Source of the DNA: Bordetella sp.
GTDB taxonomy: Bacteria > Pseudomonadota > Alphaproteobacteria > Caulobacterales > Caulobacteraceae
DNA: 63,299 nucleotides
Reading direction: 5' to 3'
Assembly: GCA_017308115.1 (NCBI GenBank)
Contig: JAFKFS010000017.1
Span: 1 to 63,299 of the forward strand
A model generated the notes under the pieces. The model worked only from the letters and a program-made list of their open reading frames with translations, searched no databases and had not been told where the DNA came from. Positions within the stretch are counted from its first letter, which is position 1. Each line of letters begins with the position of its first letter. This document shows positions 33,435 to 42,239 of the stretch, piece by piece. Both the position numbers and the translations under genes were made by a program.

Positions 33435-35818
33435 GACTTTCTCTGTCCTGCCGAGGCGCGATCCTTGAGGGGCGTCTCGACGATGGGGGCGAGCGGGCTG
33501 TTCGCAAAGGCGCGGGCGCGGGCCTCGAGCGGCGCCTCGGCATAGAGGGTGGTGCGCTGCCAGGGCCGGCGGCCGAGGCGACGGATCGTCGCCTCCATCT
33601 CGCCGGCGGTCATTTCCTGACCGTGGGCGGCCCCTGCGGCGCGGGTGATGCTCTCGTTCATCAGGGTGCCGCCAAGGTCGTTGGCCCCGCCGTTCAGGAT
33701 GGCCGACGCGCCGACCGGACCCAGCTTGACCCAGGAGACCTGAATATTGGTGATGAACGGCGCCAGGGCGAGGCGTGCTACGGCGTGCACCAGCCGAACC
33801 TCGCGCCAGCTTGGGCCGCGGCGGGCCCGCCCCTGGCGATAGAGGGGGGCTTCCGGCGCGACGAAGGGCAGGGGCACGAACTCGGTGAAGCCGCCGGTCT
33901 CCTGCTGGATCTGGCGGATTATCAGCAGGTGCTCGGTCCAGTGCTCGGAATGATCGACATGGCCGAACATCATGGTGGCCGTGCTCCGCAGGCCGACGCC
34001 ATGGGCGGCGCGCATGACCTCGACCCATTCGTCGGTCGACACCTTGTCCGGGCACAGGACGGCGCGGACCTCCTCGTGAAGGACCTCTGCGGCGGTGCCG
34101 GGCAAGCTGCCGAGCCCGGCGCCCTTCAGACGCTCAAGGTATAGAGGCAGGGGCAGGCCGAGGCTGCGGGCCCCGTGGGTGACCTCGAGCGGCGAGAAGG
34201 CGTGAACATGGACGCCGGGGGCGGCGTCACGGGCCGTGCGCAGCAGTTCGAGATAGGTCTCGCCGGTGTAGTCAGGGTGGATCCCTCCCTGCATGCAGAC
34301 CTCGACAGCCCCGCGGTCGCGCGCCTCTCCCGTGCGTCGCGCCACCTCTCCCAGATCGAGGTCATAGGCAGGGCCGCGCAGGGACGTCGCCCCACGTCCC
34401 TTAGAGAAGGCGCAGAAGGTGCAGCGACGGTTGCAGACGTTGGTGTAGTTGATGTTGCGCGTCACGACATAGCTGACGCCGTCGCCGCACGTCATCGCCC
34501 GCTGGCGGTCGGCGGCGGCGCAGACGGCGTCCACATCCCCGGCGCGGGCGCTGAACAGGGTGTTGATCTGGCGGCGGTCCAGAATCGCGCCGCGTTCGAC
34601 CTGGGCCAGGACATCGGCGATGGCGGGCGAAGCGACGCCGACGCTGACGTTCGGCGCCGGCGGAACGGCTGACACGCCTGCCGTCCACTGGTCCTCACGG
34701 GCCAGCCCATCGCCGTCGGCCAGCTCGAGAATGCGCGGGACGATGGCCTTGTCGGCCCATTCGGACAGTCGGCGCATGTAGCGCGGATAGATGGTCAGGC
34801 GCTGGACGAGCGTCTTGCCCGCTTCGGCCGTCTGACGGGCGAGGGCGGCCAGCTCCGGCCACGCCGCTTCCGGATTGACGTGGTCGGGCGTCAGGGGAGA
34901 GACGCCGCCCCAGTCGTTGAGCCCGGCGTCGATCAGAGGCGCCAGTTGGCCGGGCGACAGGTTCGGCGGGGCCTGAAGGCTGACGTCCGCAGGCATCATC
35001 AGGCGGGCCGCCGCCAGGGTCCACAGCAGTTCCTCGAGATCGGGTTCCGGCGCGTCGGCCATCCTGGTGCCGGGCTTGGCGCGGAAGTTCTGGACGATGA
35101 CCTCCTGCACATGGCCGTGGCGGTCATGGCTGTCGCGGATCGCCGCCAGGGTCTCCAGGCGCTCGAGGCGGGTCTCGCCGATGCCGATCAGCAGACCGGT
35201 CGTGAAGGGGACCCTGGCGCGGCCGGCCGCCTCGAGCGCCTCCAGGCGCACGGCGGGCAGCTTGTCGGGCGACCCGAAGTGCGGACCCCCGCGCTGGCAC
35301 AGGCGCTCGGAGGTGCTTTCGATCATCAGTCCCATGGAGGCCGCGACCGGGCGCAGCCGCTCGTAGTCGGCGTCGCCCAGCACGCCGGGGTTCAGATGAG
35401 GCAGGAGGCCCGTCTCGTCGCGCACCCGGCGGGCGGCTTCCTCGAGATAGGCGAGCGTGCTGTCGAAACCCATGTCATCGAGGGCCTCCCGCGCGGCGCG
35501 ATAGCGGTTCTCCGGACGGTCGCCGAGGGTGAACAGGGCTTCGTTGCAGCCGATTTTTGCGCCGCCGCGCGCGATTTCCAGCACCTCTTCGACCGGCATA
35601 TAGGCCCGGCCGATGCGGCGCGGCGTGGTCGCGAAGGTGCAATAGTGGCAGGTGTCCCGGCACAGCTGGGTAAGGGGTATGAAGACCTTTCGCGAATAGC
35701 TGACGAGATCGCCCCAGTAGCCGTCGCGGCGCTCGGCGGCGGCGGCCATCAGGACCGGCGTCGGCTTTTCCAGGAGGCTTCGGACTTCCGATGAGCTCGA
35801 GAACGCCGCCGAATTCAT
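33431..35818 (-). CDS. fbiC: FbiC, fused CofG-CofH 8-hydroxy-5-deazaflavin (Fo) synthase
   Basis: A 795-residue bifunctional radical-SAM enzyme that makes the F420 chromophore Fo from tyrosine and 5-amino-6-ribitylamino-uracil. The N-terminal CofG half has its CxxxCxxC at Cys53/57/60 (LCRDTCHYC); the C-terminal CofH half has the second near residue 460 (NVCNRRCTFCAFSKG). Fusion in this order is the FbiC form of actinobacteria and some proteobacteria, whereas archaea use separate proteins. ATG 35818 overlaps the cofC stop (ATGA), and its own stop overlaps the thioesterase gene. Strong evidence that this organism makes F420 itself. Confidence 0.95.
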   Translation of the reverse strand: MNSAAFSSSSEVRSLLEKPTPVLMAAAAERRDGYWGDLVSYSRKVFIPLTQLCRDTCHYCTFATTPRRIGRAYMPVEEVLEIARGGAKIGCNEALFTLGDRPENRYRAAREALDDMGFDSTLAYLEEAARRVRDETGLLPHLNPGVLGDADYERLRPVAASMGLMIESTSERLCQRGGPHFGSPDKLPAVRLEALEAAGRARVPFTTGLLIGIGETRLERLETLAAIRDSHDRHGHVQEVIVQNFRAKPGTRMADAPEPDLEELLWTLAAARLMMPADVSLQAPPNLSPGQLAPLIDAGLNDWGGVSPLTPDHVNPEAAWPELAALARQTAEAGKTLVQRLTIYPRYMRRLSEWADKAIVPRILELADGDGLAREDQWTAGVSAVPPAPNVSVGVASPAIADVLAQVERGAILDRRQINTLFSARAGDVDAVCAAADRQRAMTCGDGVSYVVTRNINYTNVCNRRCTFCAFSKGRGATSLRGPAYDLDLGEVARRTGEARDRGAVEVCMQGGIHPDYTGETYLELLRTARDAAPGVHVHAFSPLEVTHGARSLGLPLPLYLERLKGAGLGSLPGTAAEVLHEEVRAVLCPDKVSTDEWVEVMRAAHGVGLRSTATMMFGHVDHSEHWTEHLLIIRQIQQETGGFTEFVPLPFVAPEAPLYRQGRARRGPSWREVRLVHAVARLALAPFITNIQVSWVKLGPVGASAILNGGANDLGGTLMNESITRAAGAAHGQEMTAGEMEATIRRLGRRPWQRTTLYAEAPLEARARAFANSPLAPIVETPLKDRASAGQRKS

Positions 35819-36477
35819 GCGTATCTCCGGCCAAGGGTCGTGTTGCGAAGGCTGTCCAGGACCGCGCGCGTATGCGGTCCCGGTCTGGAATGGTTGGCGG
35901 CGGTCATCATGCGGCGGAGCATCTCGACGTCATCCAGATCGCAGGCGAGATTCTCACGCCGGACGGGTTGAAAGCGGATGGCCTCGGCCTGGGCGACGGC
36001 GGCGTGGGCCGCGAAGCTGTCGGGGCCGTAGCGGAACCGCCAGCGCAGCCCCGCGTCGAGCGCCAGGGCGTTGGTGCCGCCGTCGATCGAGGGACTGGCG
36101 ATCGCCATCCCCGGCCGCCAGGCTTGAAGCAGGGCGCTGATGTCGTCGGCCCTGATCCAGGGCAGGTCGGCCGGAAGGATCATGATCGGCTCGTCCCCGA
36201 TGGATCGCGCCTGATCAAGAGCTTGCCGGGCGGCGTCATTCAGACCGCCGGCGCCGGCCTGGATCATCAGCGCCGCCCCATGGCGCCGGGCGATGTCCTC
36301 GACGCAGCGTCCGCTGGACAGGACCGTGATCCGGCCGAGTTCCGGCGTCAGGGCGGCGGCGAGGAGCACGTCGGCCAGCATGGCCTCGGCCAGGGCCGCG
36401 CGTTCGCCAGGGGCCAGGAGGCCCGCCAGTCGCGTCTTGGCTTCCTGGATCGTCTTGGCGAGGACGAAGAGCTGCAT
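35815..36477 (-). CDS. cofC: CofC, phospholactate-type guanylyltransferase (F420 biosynthesis)
   Basis: A 220-residue nucleotidyltransferase that activates a phospho-carboxylate (2-phospholactate, PEP or 3-phosphoglycerate, depending on lineage) with GTP for transfer to Fo. It begins MQLFVLAKTIQEAKTRLAGLL, with the Lys-x-x-Lys/Arg opening of the family, then EAMLADVLLAA, and PADLPWIRADDISALL near residue 105. Which substrate is used cannot be read here. ATG 36477 overlaps the cofD stop by one base; the stop overlaps fbiC by four. Confidence 0.9.
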   Translation of the reverse strand: MQLFVLAKTIQEAKTRLAGLLAPGERAALAEAMLADVLLAAALTPELGRITVLSSGRCVEDIARRHGAALMIQAGAGGLNDAARQALDQARSIGDEPIMILPADLPWIRADDISALLQAWRPGMAIASPSIDGGTNALALDAGLRWRFRYGPDSFAAHAAVAQAEAIRFQPVRRENLACDLDDVEMLRRMMTAANHSRPGPHTRAVLDSLRNTTLGRRYA

Positions 36478-37439
36478 CAGTCGCGCTCCGCCGCGATCCT
36501 GGACGTGAAGTCGAGCGCGCGCAGGCCAAGCGCACGACGGCTTTCGTCGTCGCGCATGAGGGTCGGCGAGACATCGACCTTCATGCCCAGAGCCTCGATG
36601 GCCGGCGCCAGAGCCTCATCGAGGACGTCGATCATCAGGCCGTCTATCAGACCGATGTAGAGGCGGGCGACGCCAAGGGCGCTGACCTCGTGGCCCCGCT
36701 CGCCCATGATCTTGGCCAGGGGGCCTTTCACAGCCTGCCCGCCGATAATGGGGCAAACGGCCGCCGCAGGCGTGCGCCGGCTTCGCAGGGCCTTGTCCAG
36801 CTCATCGATCGCCAGCATGGGATCGATGCTGAGGAACGGGTTGGACGGACAGAGGATGATGGCGCTCAGACCTTCGTCGTCCAGCGCGCTGCGCACGGCG
36901 GGCGACAGGCGGGCGCTTTCGGCGCCCTGATAGGTCAGGCCCGTGATTTCAGGGCGGCACTGCTCGCGAACGAAATAGTGCTGGAAGGGCAGGGCGCCCT
37001 CCGGGGTCTGGACGATGGTGGCGATGGGTTCGTCAGAGACAGGAACGATCCGAGGGGCGACGCCCATCCTCCGACCCAATTCCGAGGTCACTTCGGTCAG
37101 GCTGCGGCCGCGGGCCAACTGGTCGGAGCGCCATACATGCGTGGCCAGGTCCTGGTCGCCCAGCATGAACCAGTGCTCGCCGCCCAGGCGCTTCATCGCC
37201 TCAAGGAAGTTCCAGGTTTCGCCCTTGAGGCCCCATCCGCGCTCCGGATCGGCACGTCCCGACAGGGTGTAGAGCACGGTGTCGATGTCGGGGGTGATCC
37301 TCAGGCCCAGAAGGTCGAAGTCATCGCCGATGTTGCAGCAGACCGTCAGCAGGGCGGGGTCGGGCATGGCCTTCTGCAGGCCATCGGCCATGCGGGCGCC
37401 GCCGACTCCGCCGCTCAGAGCAAGCACCTGGCCTTTCAT
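36477..37439 (-). CDS. cofD: CofD, phospholactate transferase to Fo (F420-0 synthesis)
   Basis: A 320-residue transferase that moves the phospholactyl-type group from its GDP adduct to Fo, giving F420-0 (or its dehydro/3PG form). It opens MKGQVLALSGGVGGARMADGL with the family glycine-rich loop, followed by NIGDDFDLLGLRITPDIDTVLYTL and ILCPSNPFLSIDPML near residue 200. Start 37439 is set by the ATGA overlap with cofE and the conserved N-terminus; a frame reaching 37706 lies over cofE and is rejected. Confidence 0.94.
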   Translation of the reverse strand: MKGQVLALSGGVGGARMADGLQKAMPDPALLTVCCNIGDDFDLLGLRITPDIDTVLYTLSGRADPERGWGLKGETWNFLEAMKRLGGEHWFMLGDQDLATHVWRSDQLARGRSLTEVTSELGRRMGVAPRIVPVSDEPIATIVQTPEGALPFQHYFVREQCRPEITGLTYQGAESARLSPAVRSALDDEGLSAIILCPSNPFLSIDPMLAIDELDKALRSRRTPAAAVCPIIGGQAVKGPLAKIMGERGHEVSALGVARLYIGLIDGLMIDVLDEALAPAIEALGMKVDVSPTLMRDDESRRALGLRALDFTSRIAAERD

Positions 37440-38203
37440 CGGAACATGTCCTCCGCCTTGGGGCGGATCAGGTCCGCGCTGGCGCCCGTGTCCGACGGAC
37501 GGATCGGGACGCCCCGCATGAAGAGCAGCGGGCGGCCCTCGTCGGCCTGTCCCATAAGCAGGCCCGCGGCGGCGGCGATCTCGTCGGCGCGGGCGATCTC
37601 GGTGTGGGCCAGGACGCGGCCATGTCTGTCGGCGAGGCCGCGCCAGTCCTCGAGCGCCTCGAAGCCCGCCGAGCCCAGGGACACGCCGGTCGTTCCCTTG
37701 CGCCATGCCCGACCGAAACTGTCGGCGATGACCACCCCGACCAGGGCGCCGGTCGCCGCGCGAACGGCTTCGCGCAGGCTGGCGGCGGTCTGGTCGGGGT
37801 CTTCGGGGAGAAGAAGAATCGTCTCGTCGCCGCCGGCTATGTTGGACTGGTCGATGCCGGCGTTGGCCATGATCCAGCCGCGACGGTGGGCCACGACCAC
37901 CACGCCGGGCTTCTGACGCACGATTTCGTCGCTCTCCTGCAGCATGAGCTCGACCAGGCGGGCGTCCTTGAAGGTCTTCCCGGCCAATTCCGTCGCGGCC
38001 CGCGAGGGCTGGATGTCGCCGAGGCGGCGCGTGCGGCCCTCGGCCTTGGATACGATCTTCTGGGCGAGAACCACGACATCGTTGTCCGCGAAGATCCAGT
38101 CTGAACCGCCCGCGGCGTCGAGTATAAGTCGGGCCAGATCGCAGCCCCGAGTGATCTCGCCGATGCCCTGGGGGGCCAGCATTTGCAGTCGAGCGCTCTG
38201 CAC
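37436..38203 (-). CDS. cofE: CofE, F420-0:gamma-L-glutamyl ligase
   Basis: A 255-residue GTP-dependent ligase that adds the gamma-linked glutamate tail to F420-0. The family pattern is clear: FADNDVVVLAQKIVSKAEGR near residue 40, VVVVAHRRGWIMANAGIDQSN near 100, and VGVVIADSFGRAWRKGTTGVSLG near 155. It has only the ligase domain; the C-terminal nitroreductase-like domain found in mycobacterial FbiB (which reduces dehydro-F420-0) is absent. GTG 38203 is the start, 13 bases after npdG. Confidence 0.93.
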   Translation of the reverse strand: MQSARLQMLAPQGIGEITRGCDLARLILDAAGGSDWIFADNDVVVLAQKIVSKAEGRTRRLGDIQPSRAATELAGKTFKDARLVELMLQESDEIVRQKPGVVVVAHRRGWIMANAGIDQSNIAGGDETILLLPEDPDQTAASLREAVRAATGALVGVVIADSFGRAWRKGTTGVSLGSAGFEALEDWRGLADRHGRVLAHTEIARADEIAAAAGLLMGQADEGRPLLFMRGVPIRPSDTGASADLIRPKAEDMFR

Positions 38204-38216
38204 GGCCTCGCTTCCC

Positions 38217-38858
38217 CTAGATAGCAGGCAGGCCGGTGATGCGGATCCCGGCCTCGGGCGTCTTATAGGTTCGATTGATCTGGATGAGCACGGAGGTCAG
38301 GGCTTCGGCGGCCGCGGCGTTGGCCAGGGGGCCGGCTCTGACGCCGCGCATCCCGATGCTCTCGACGATGCCGAGCGCGGCCGTCACGGCTTCGGCGTCG
38401 TCGCCGCAGACCAGGACGTCGCAGTCGATCTCGTGGTCGTCGTGCAAGTGGCGCGCCCCCACGTTCTGGAAGGCCGAGACGACCTTCACCCCCTCGCCGA
38501 GCGCGGCCTGGGTGCGCTGAGCGGCCGAACCTTCGGGCGGCAACTGCACAGTCCATACCTTGGGCGGGACCAGGGGGGCGGTGGCGTCGATGAGGACCTT
38601 GCCCTGGGCGGCGTCGCGGATGGCCGCAAGCGCCTCGGCGTGGGCGGCGAAGGGGATGGTCAGGATGATGATCTCGGCCCGGGCGGCGGCGTCGGCGTAG
38701 TCGGCGCCGCTGACCCCCTCGGCGTATTCAGCGGCGGCGGCGGCGGCCTTCCCGGCGTCGCGCGAACCGATGACGACCTGGCGGCCGGCCTTGGCCAGCC
38801 TCTTCACCAAGCCCGAGCCCAGCGCGCCTGTTCCGCCCAAAACCGCAACCGTCACCAC
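38217..38858 (-). CDS. npdG: NADPH:F420 oxidoreductase (Fno/NpdG type)
   Basis: A protein of about 213 residues with an N-terminal Rossmann fold VTVAVLGGTGALGSGLVKRLA and IGSRD near 38, then ILTIPFAAHAEAL, and a GPLANAAAAEALTSVLIQINR helix at the C-terminus, matching Fno/NpdG, which exchanges hydride between NADPH and F420. It would supply F420H2 to the LLM enzymes. GTG 38858 (or 38855) follows a GGGAG site; a frame starting at 38882 has none. First gene of the six-gene F420 operon, with operator D 32 bases upstream. Confidence 0.88.
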   Translation of the reverse strand: MVTVAVLGGTGALGSGLVKRLAKAGRQVVIGSRDAGKAAAAAAEYAEGVSGADYADAAARAEIIILTIPFAAHAEALAAIRDAAQGKVLIDATAPLVPPKVWTVQLPPEGSAAQRTQAALGEGVKVVSAFQNVGARHLHDDHEIDCDVLVCGDDAEAVTAALGIVESIGMRGVRAGPLANAAAAEALTSVLIQINRTYKTPEAGIRITGLPAI

Positions 38859-38889
38859 GCATTCTCCCAGGCTTCCATTCACGCCAGTT

Positions 38890-38905
38890 CATACCGACTG
38901 GTATG
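38890..38905. promoter_or_regulatory. TetR-type operator, site D (perfect palindrome)
   Basis: CATACC-GACT-GGTATG, a perfect dyad, between the tetR gene end and the F420 operon. It is the best copy in the window and defines the consensus. Confidence 0.75.
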
Positions 38906-38960
38906 ATCGAGTTGTAGTCTCCGCTCCTGGTCCGCGCAAGGGGATTTGGGTGTGCGAGGC

Positions 38961-39590
38961 TCAATCCGGGCGGGTGACGCCTTCGAGGGCCAGATTGGCG
39001 AATATGCGCGAGACGTGGTCCAGCTTCAGGCGCCCGCGCGGCGAGTACCACTGGTAGGACCAGGCGCACATGCCGATCAGGGCCAGGCAGGTGATCGGCA
39101 CGTCGAGGTCGCTGCGGAACTCTCCGTTGGAGACGCCTTCCTCCATCAGGGTGCGGAAGCTGTCCTCCATCTCGGCGCGCTTGAGGCGCACCTCCTCAAA
39201 CCTGGGACCGGTCAGAAAGCGGCGTTCCTGGAAGAAGATCGCGACGCTCTCGTGATATTTGCCGAGAGCTTCGAGGATGCACGCAATAATGCCTACCAGT
39301 CGGTCTTTTGCAGTTCCGCCCGAGGCGAGGACGGCGCGGATCGCATTGAGTTGATAGTCGAGATAATCCTCGTGGATCAGCAGCAGGGTGTCCTCTTTGG
39401 TCTCGAAATGGTGATAAAAAGCACCTTTCGTGACGCCCGCTTCGTTGGCGATGTCTTTGACCGAAGTGGCGTAGTAACCATTCTTTTTGAATAGTTTGAG
39501 GCTGGCCTTGATGATGGCCTTGCGCGTTTGAACGGGATCATATGAGCGCAGGCGTCCCGGCGCTTTCGGAGGATTTGAGGCGGCGACCAT
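38961..39590 (-). CDS. TetR-family transcriptional regulator, presumed repressor of the F420 regulon
   Basis: A 209-residue TetR-family protein. The helix-turn-helix is at about residues 22-68 (TRKAIIKASLKLFKKNGYYATSV, DIANEAGVTKGAFYHHFETKEDTLL in part), with a ligand-binding C-terminal domain. It is the only TetR gene in the window. Site E lies 101 bases upstream in the divergent promoter region and site D downstream of it, before npdG, so autoregulation and control of the F420 operon are likely. The ligand may be a CoA thioester or the substrate itself. Confidence 0.92.
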   Translation of the reverse strand: MVAASNPPKAPGRLRSYDPVQTRKAIIKASLKLFKKNGYYATSVKDIANEAGVTKGAFYHHFETKEDTLLLIHEDYLDYQLNAIRAVLASGGTAKDRLVGIIACILEALGKYHESVAIFFQERRFLTGPRFEEVRLKRAEMEDSFRTLMEEGVSNGEFRSDLDVPITCLALIGMCAWSYQWYSPRGRLKLDHVSRIFANLALEGVTRPD

Positions 39591-39690
39591 TCATCTTCCC
39601 TATGATGTTCGCCGTGAGAAAACCACCTCTAAAACCTCTTGTCACACTCCGATCTCCGGATTGACAAACGGCCATGGCGTCGATCTAAAT

Positions 39691-39706
39691 CATACCGGGT
39701 GGTAGG
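39691..39706. promoter_or_regulatory. TetR-type operator, site E
   Basis: CATACC-GGGT-GGTAGG in the divergent region between tetR and the ligase 2 operon, 61 bases before the ligase start. Confidence 0.7.
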
Positions 39707-39766
39707 AATGTATTTCTGTGATCGCAAGTCGTCGCGACAGGCGGCCGGTCGCAGCGGGAGGGAAGC

Positions 39767-41326
39767 ATGGCCGCGTCAGGGGTTCACACCAGTTTCTGGG
39801 GCTGGGCGGAAGGCGATCCCTCACGTATCGCGGTTATTGAAAATGACGGCGCCACAGTCACTTACGCGGAGCTGGCGGCCAGGGCGCACCAGACCGCCCA
39901 TCGGCTGAAGCTCATGGGCCTGAAGGCCGGCGACGCCATCGTAACCTTGCTGAAGAACCGCTCGGACTGCCTCGAACTCTTCCTCGCCGCGCTCAACTGC
40001 GGTTGGTATTATGTACCGATCAACCACCATGGCACGGCCGACGATTTCTGGTGGATACTCGACAACGCCGAGGCCAAGGCCCTGTTCACCGAGGCGGATT
40101 TCCACGATCGCGCCCGTGAGGCCGCCGACCGCGCCGGGTTGCCCATGGAGCGCCGCATCTCCCGCGACTTGGCCGAGGGGTGGGTGCATTGGGACGACGT
40201 CCGTGCGGGCCAGCCCGTCGAGCGTCCCGATTCCTCGGTGGCCGGCCAGGTCATGCAGTACACCTCAGGCACCACCGGGCGGCCCAAGGGCGTGCGTCGT
40301 CCCGTGGGCGGCGTCTCGGCGGACGCCTCGATCAGCGCGCTCAGCTTCATCCTGGGCGTCTACGGCATGGAGCCGGGCGATGGGGCGCATCTGGTCTGCG
40401 CCCCCATGTACCATTCCGCGGTTCACTCGATCTCGGTCATGGCCCTGCACTACGGCCAGGCCATCGTCATGATGGAGAAGTGGACGCCGGAGGAGTGCCT
40501 GCAGAAGATCGCGCGCTACCGCATAACCAGCTCGCATATGGTCGCGACCCATTTCCACCGCCTGCTGCAGCTGCCGCAGGAGGTGCGTGACGCGGCCGAT
40601 GTGTCTTCGCTGACCCACATCCTGCACGGGGCCGTGCCCACGCCTGTCGAGACCAAGCGCCGGATGATCGAATGGTGGGGGCCGGTCATCCATGAGTATT
40701 ACGGCTCGTCGGAAGTCGGCGGCACCTTCGTCAAGGCCGAGGATTGGCTCAAGAAACCGGGCACCGTCGGGAAGCCCTTTTCCATCAGCGAGATCAAGAT
40801 CCGGGATGAAGACGGCGTCGAACTCGGCGTCGGCCAGATCGGCTCGATCTGGATGCGTCAGGGCGAGCAGAACTTCTCCTACTACAAGGACGAGGCCAAG
40901 ACCGCAAAGAACACCTTCGGCCAGTTCATCCATGTCGGAGACTACGGCTATGTCGACCAGGACGGCTACCTCTTCCTGTCGGGCCGTGACGCCGAGATCA
41001 TCATCTCGGGCGGGGTGAACATCTATCCGGCCGCCGTTGAGGGGCGGCTGCTGGAACACCCCTGGGTTCGCGACTGCGGCGTCGTGGGCGCGCCCAACGC
41101 CGAATACGGAGAGGAGGTGAAGGCGGTGGTCAGCCTGAACCCGCCCGCCCAGGCCAATGCCGATACAGAGCGCGAGCTCATCGATTTCTGCCGCTCGGCC
41201 CTGTCCCATATCGTTTGTCCGCGTTCCATCGACTTCGTGGACGAGCTGGACCGTGATCCGAGCGGAAAGTTGCGCAAGCGCCAGCTGCGTGACCGTTACT
41301 GGCCAAAAGAGGGAAGCCGGCTGTGA
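39767..41326 (+). CDS. AMP-dependent acyl-CoA synthetase (ligase 2)
   Basis: A 519-residue adenylate-forming acyl-CoA synthetase. It has the AMP-binding QYTSGTTGRPKGV near residue 165-175, HEYYGSSEVGG near 310, GYLFLSGRDAEIIISGG near 410, and the catalytic Lys in DPSGKLRKRQL near 507. It resembles fatty-acid/cyclohexane- or bile-acid-type ligases but the substrate is not predictable. First gene of the rightward operon ligase - SDR - two acyl-CoA dehydrogenases behind site E. ATG 39767 with GAGGGAAGC; the stop overlaps the SDR start (GTGA). Confidence 0.92.
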   Translation: MAASGVHTSFWGWAEGDPSRIAVIENDGATVTYAELAARAHQTAHRLKLMGLKAGDAIVTLLKNRSDCLELFLAALNCGWYYVPINHHGTADDFWWILDNAEAKALFTEADFHDRAREAADRAGLPMERRISRDLAEGWVHWDDVRAGQPVERPDSSVAGQVMQYTSGTTGRPKGVRRPVGGVSADASISALSFILGVYGMEPGDGAHLVCAPMYHSAVHSISVMALHYGQAIVMMEKWTPEECLQKIARYRITSSHMVATHFHRLLQLPQEVRDAADVSSLTHILHGAVPTPVETKRRMIEWWGPVIHEYYGSSEVGGTFVKAEDWLKKPGTVGKPFSISEIKIRDEDGVELGVGQIGSIWMRQGEQNFSYYKDEAKTAKNTFGQFIHVGDYGYVDQDGYLFLSGRDAEIIISGGVNIYPAAVEGRLLEHPWVRDCGVVGAPNAEYGEEVKAVVSLNPPAQANADTERELIDFCRSALSHIVCPRSIDFVDELDRDPSGKLRKRQLRDRYWPKEGSRL

Positions 41327-42237
41327 GTTCGTCCGAAACAATCCGTCTTGACGGCAAGGTCGTCGTCGTCACCGGCGCCGGCCGGGGCCTGGGCCTGGCC
41401 CACGCCGGGCTGCTGGCCGCGCGCGGCGCTCATGTCGTGGTCAACGACATCGGGGGCGCAGGCGAGAACCCCGCCGTGGCCGCCGTGGAGGCCATCAAGG
41501 CCGCAGGGGGCGTGGCGATCGCCAGCGCCGCCGACATCGCCACGCCGGAAGGCGGCGGGGCCTTGATCCACCAGGCCCTGGACGCCTTCGGACGTCTGGA
41601 CGGCCTGGTGCACAATGCCGGAATCCTGCGTGACCGCACCATCGCCAAGCTTTCGGCGGAGGATGTCCGCGACGTGATGGCCGTACACCTGGAGGCCGCC
41701 TTCTGGCTGATCCAGCCTGCGATGGCCGCCATGAAGGTCAACGGCTTCGGCCGTATCGTGCTGACCTCGTCGTCGTCGGGCCTGTTCGGCAACTATGGCC
41801 AGGCCAACTACGCCGCCGCCAAGATGGGCCTCGTCGGCCTGCAGCGCGTGGCGCAACTGGAAGGCGCCAAGAGCGGCATCCTTGTGAACACCATCGCCCC
41901 GAGCGCCCGCACCCGGATGACGGAGGATCTGCTCGGTCCGCTGGCCGACCGTCTGGACCCGGCTCATGTCGCGCCTCTGGTCGCCTATCTGTGCAGCGAC
42001 GCCTGTCGGCAGGGCAATCGCATCTACTCGGCCGGCGGCGGCCGCTATGCCGGCGTCTTCGTCGGCCTGACGCCCGGCTGGGCCTACAAGGGCGAGGGCT
42101 TCGCCTCTCCCGAGGACATCGCCGCCCACATCGACGCCATCCACTGCCGCGACGAGTTCATCGTGCCCGAAAGCGGTCAGGATGAACTGGGCCTGATGCT
42201 CAAGGCGCTGGGCGCCGAAGACCTGCTCGGGAACTGA
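41323..42237 (+). CDS. SDR of the multifunctional-enzyme type (3-hydroxyacyl-CoA dehydrogenase-like)
   Basis: A 304-residue short-chain dehydrogenase. The cofactor motif VVVVTGAGRGLGLAHAGLLA is at about 13-32, VVVNDIGG follows (an Asp that favours NAD), then HNAGILRD, SSSSGLFGNYGQANYAAAKMGL with Tyr/Lys of the active site near 162-166. The PE(S)GG inserts and length resemble the dehydrogenase half of peroxisomal multifunctional enzyme 2, which acts on 3-hydroxyacyl-CoAs including steroid side-chain intermediates. GTG start at 41323, coupled to the ligase; two bases before the next gene. Confidence 0.9.
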   Translation: MSSSETIRLDGKVVVVTGAGRGLGLAHAGLLAARGAHVVVNDIGGAGENPAVAAVEAIKAAGGVAIASAADIATPEGGGALIHQALDAFGRLDGLVHNAGILRDRTIAKLSAEDVRDVMAVHLEAAFWLIQPAMAAMKVNGFGRIVLTSSSSGLFGNYGQANYAAAKMGLVGLQRVAQLEGAKSGILVNTIAPSARTRMTEDLLGPLADRLDPAHVAPLVAYLCSDACRQGNRIYSAGGGRYAGVFVGLTPGWAYKGEGFASPEDIAAHIDAIHCRDEFIVPESGQDELGLMLKALGAEDLLGN

Positions 42238-42239
42238 GC

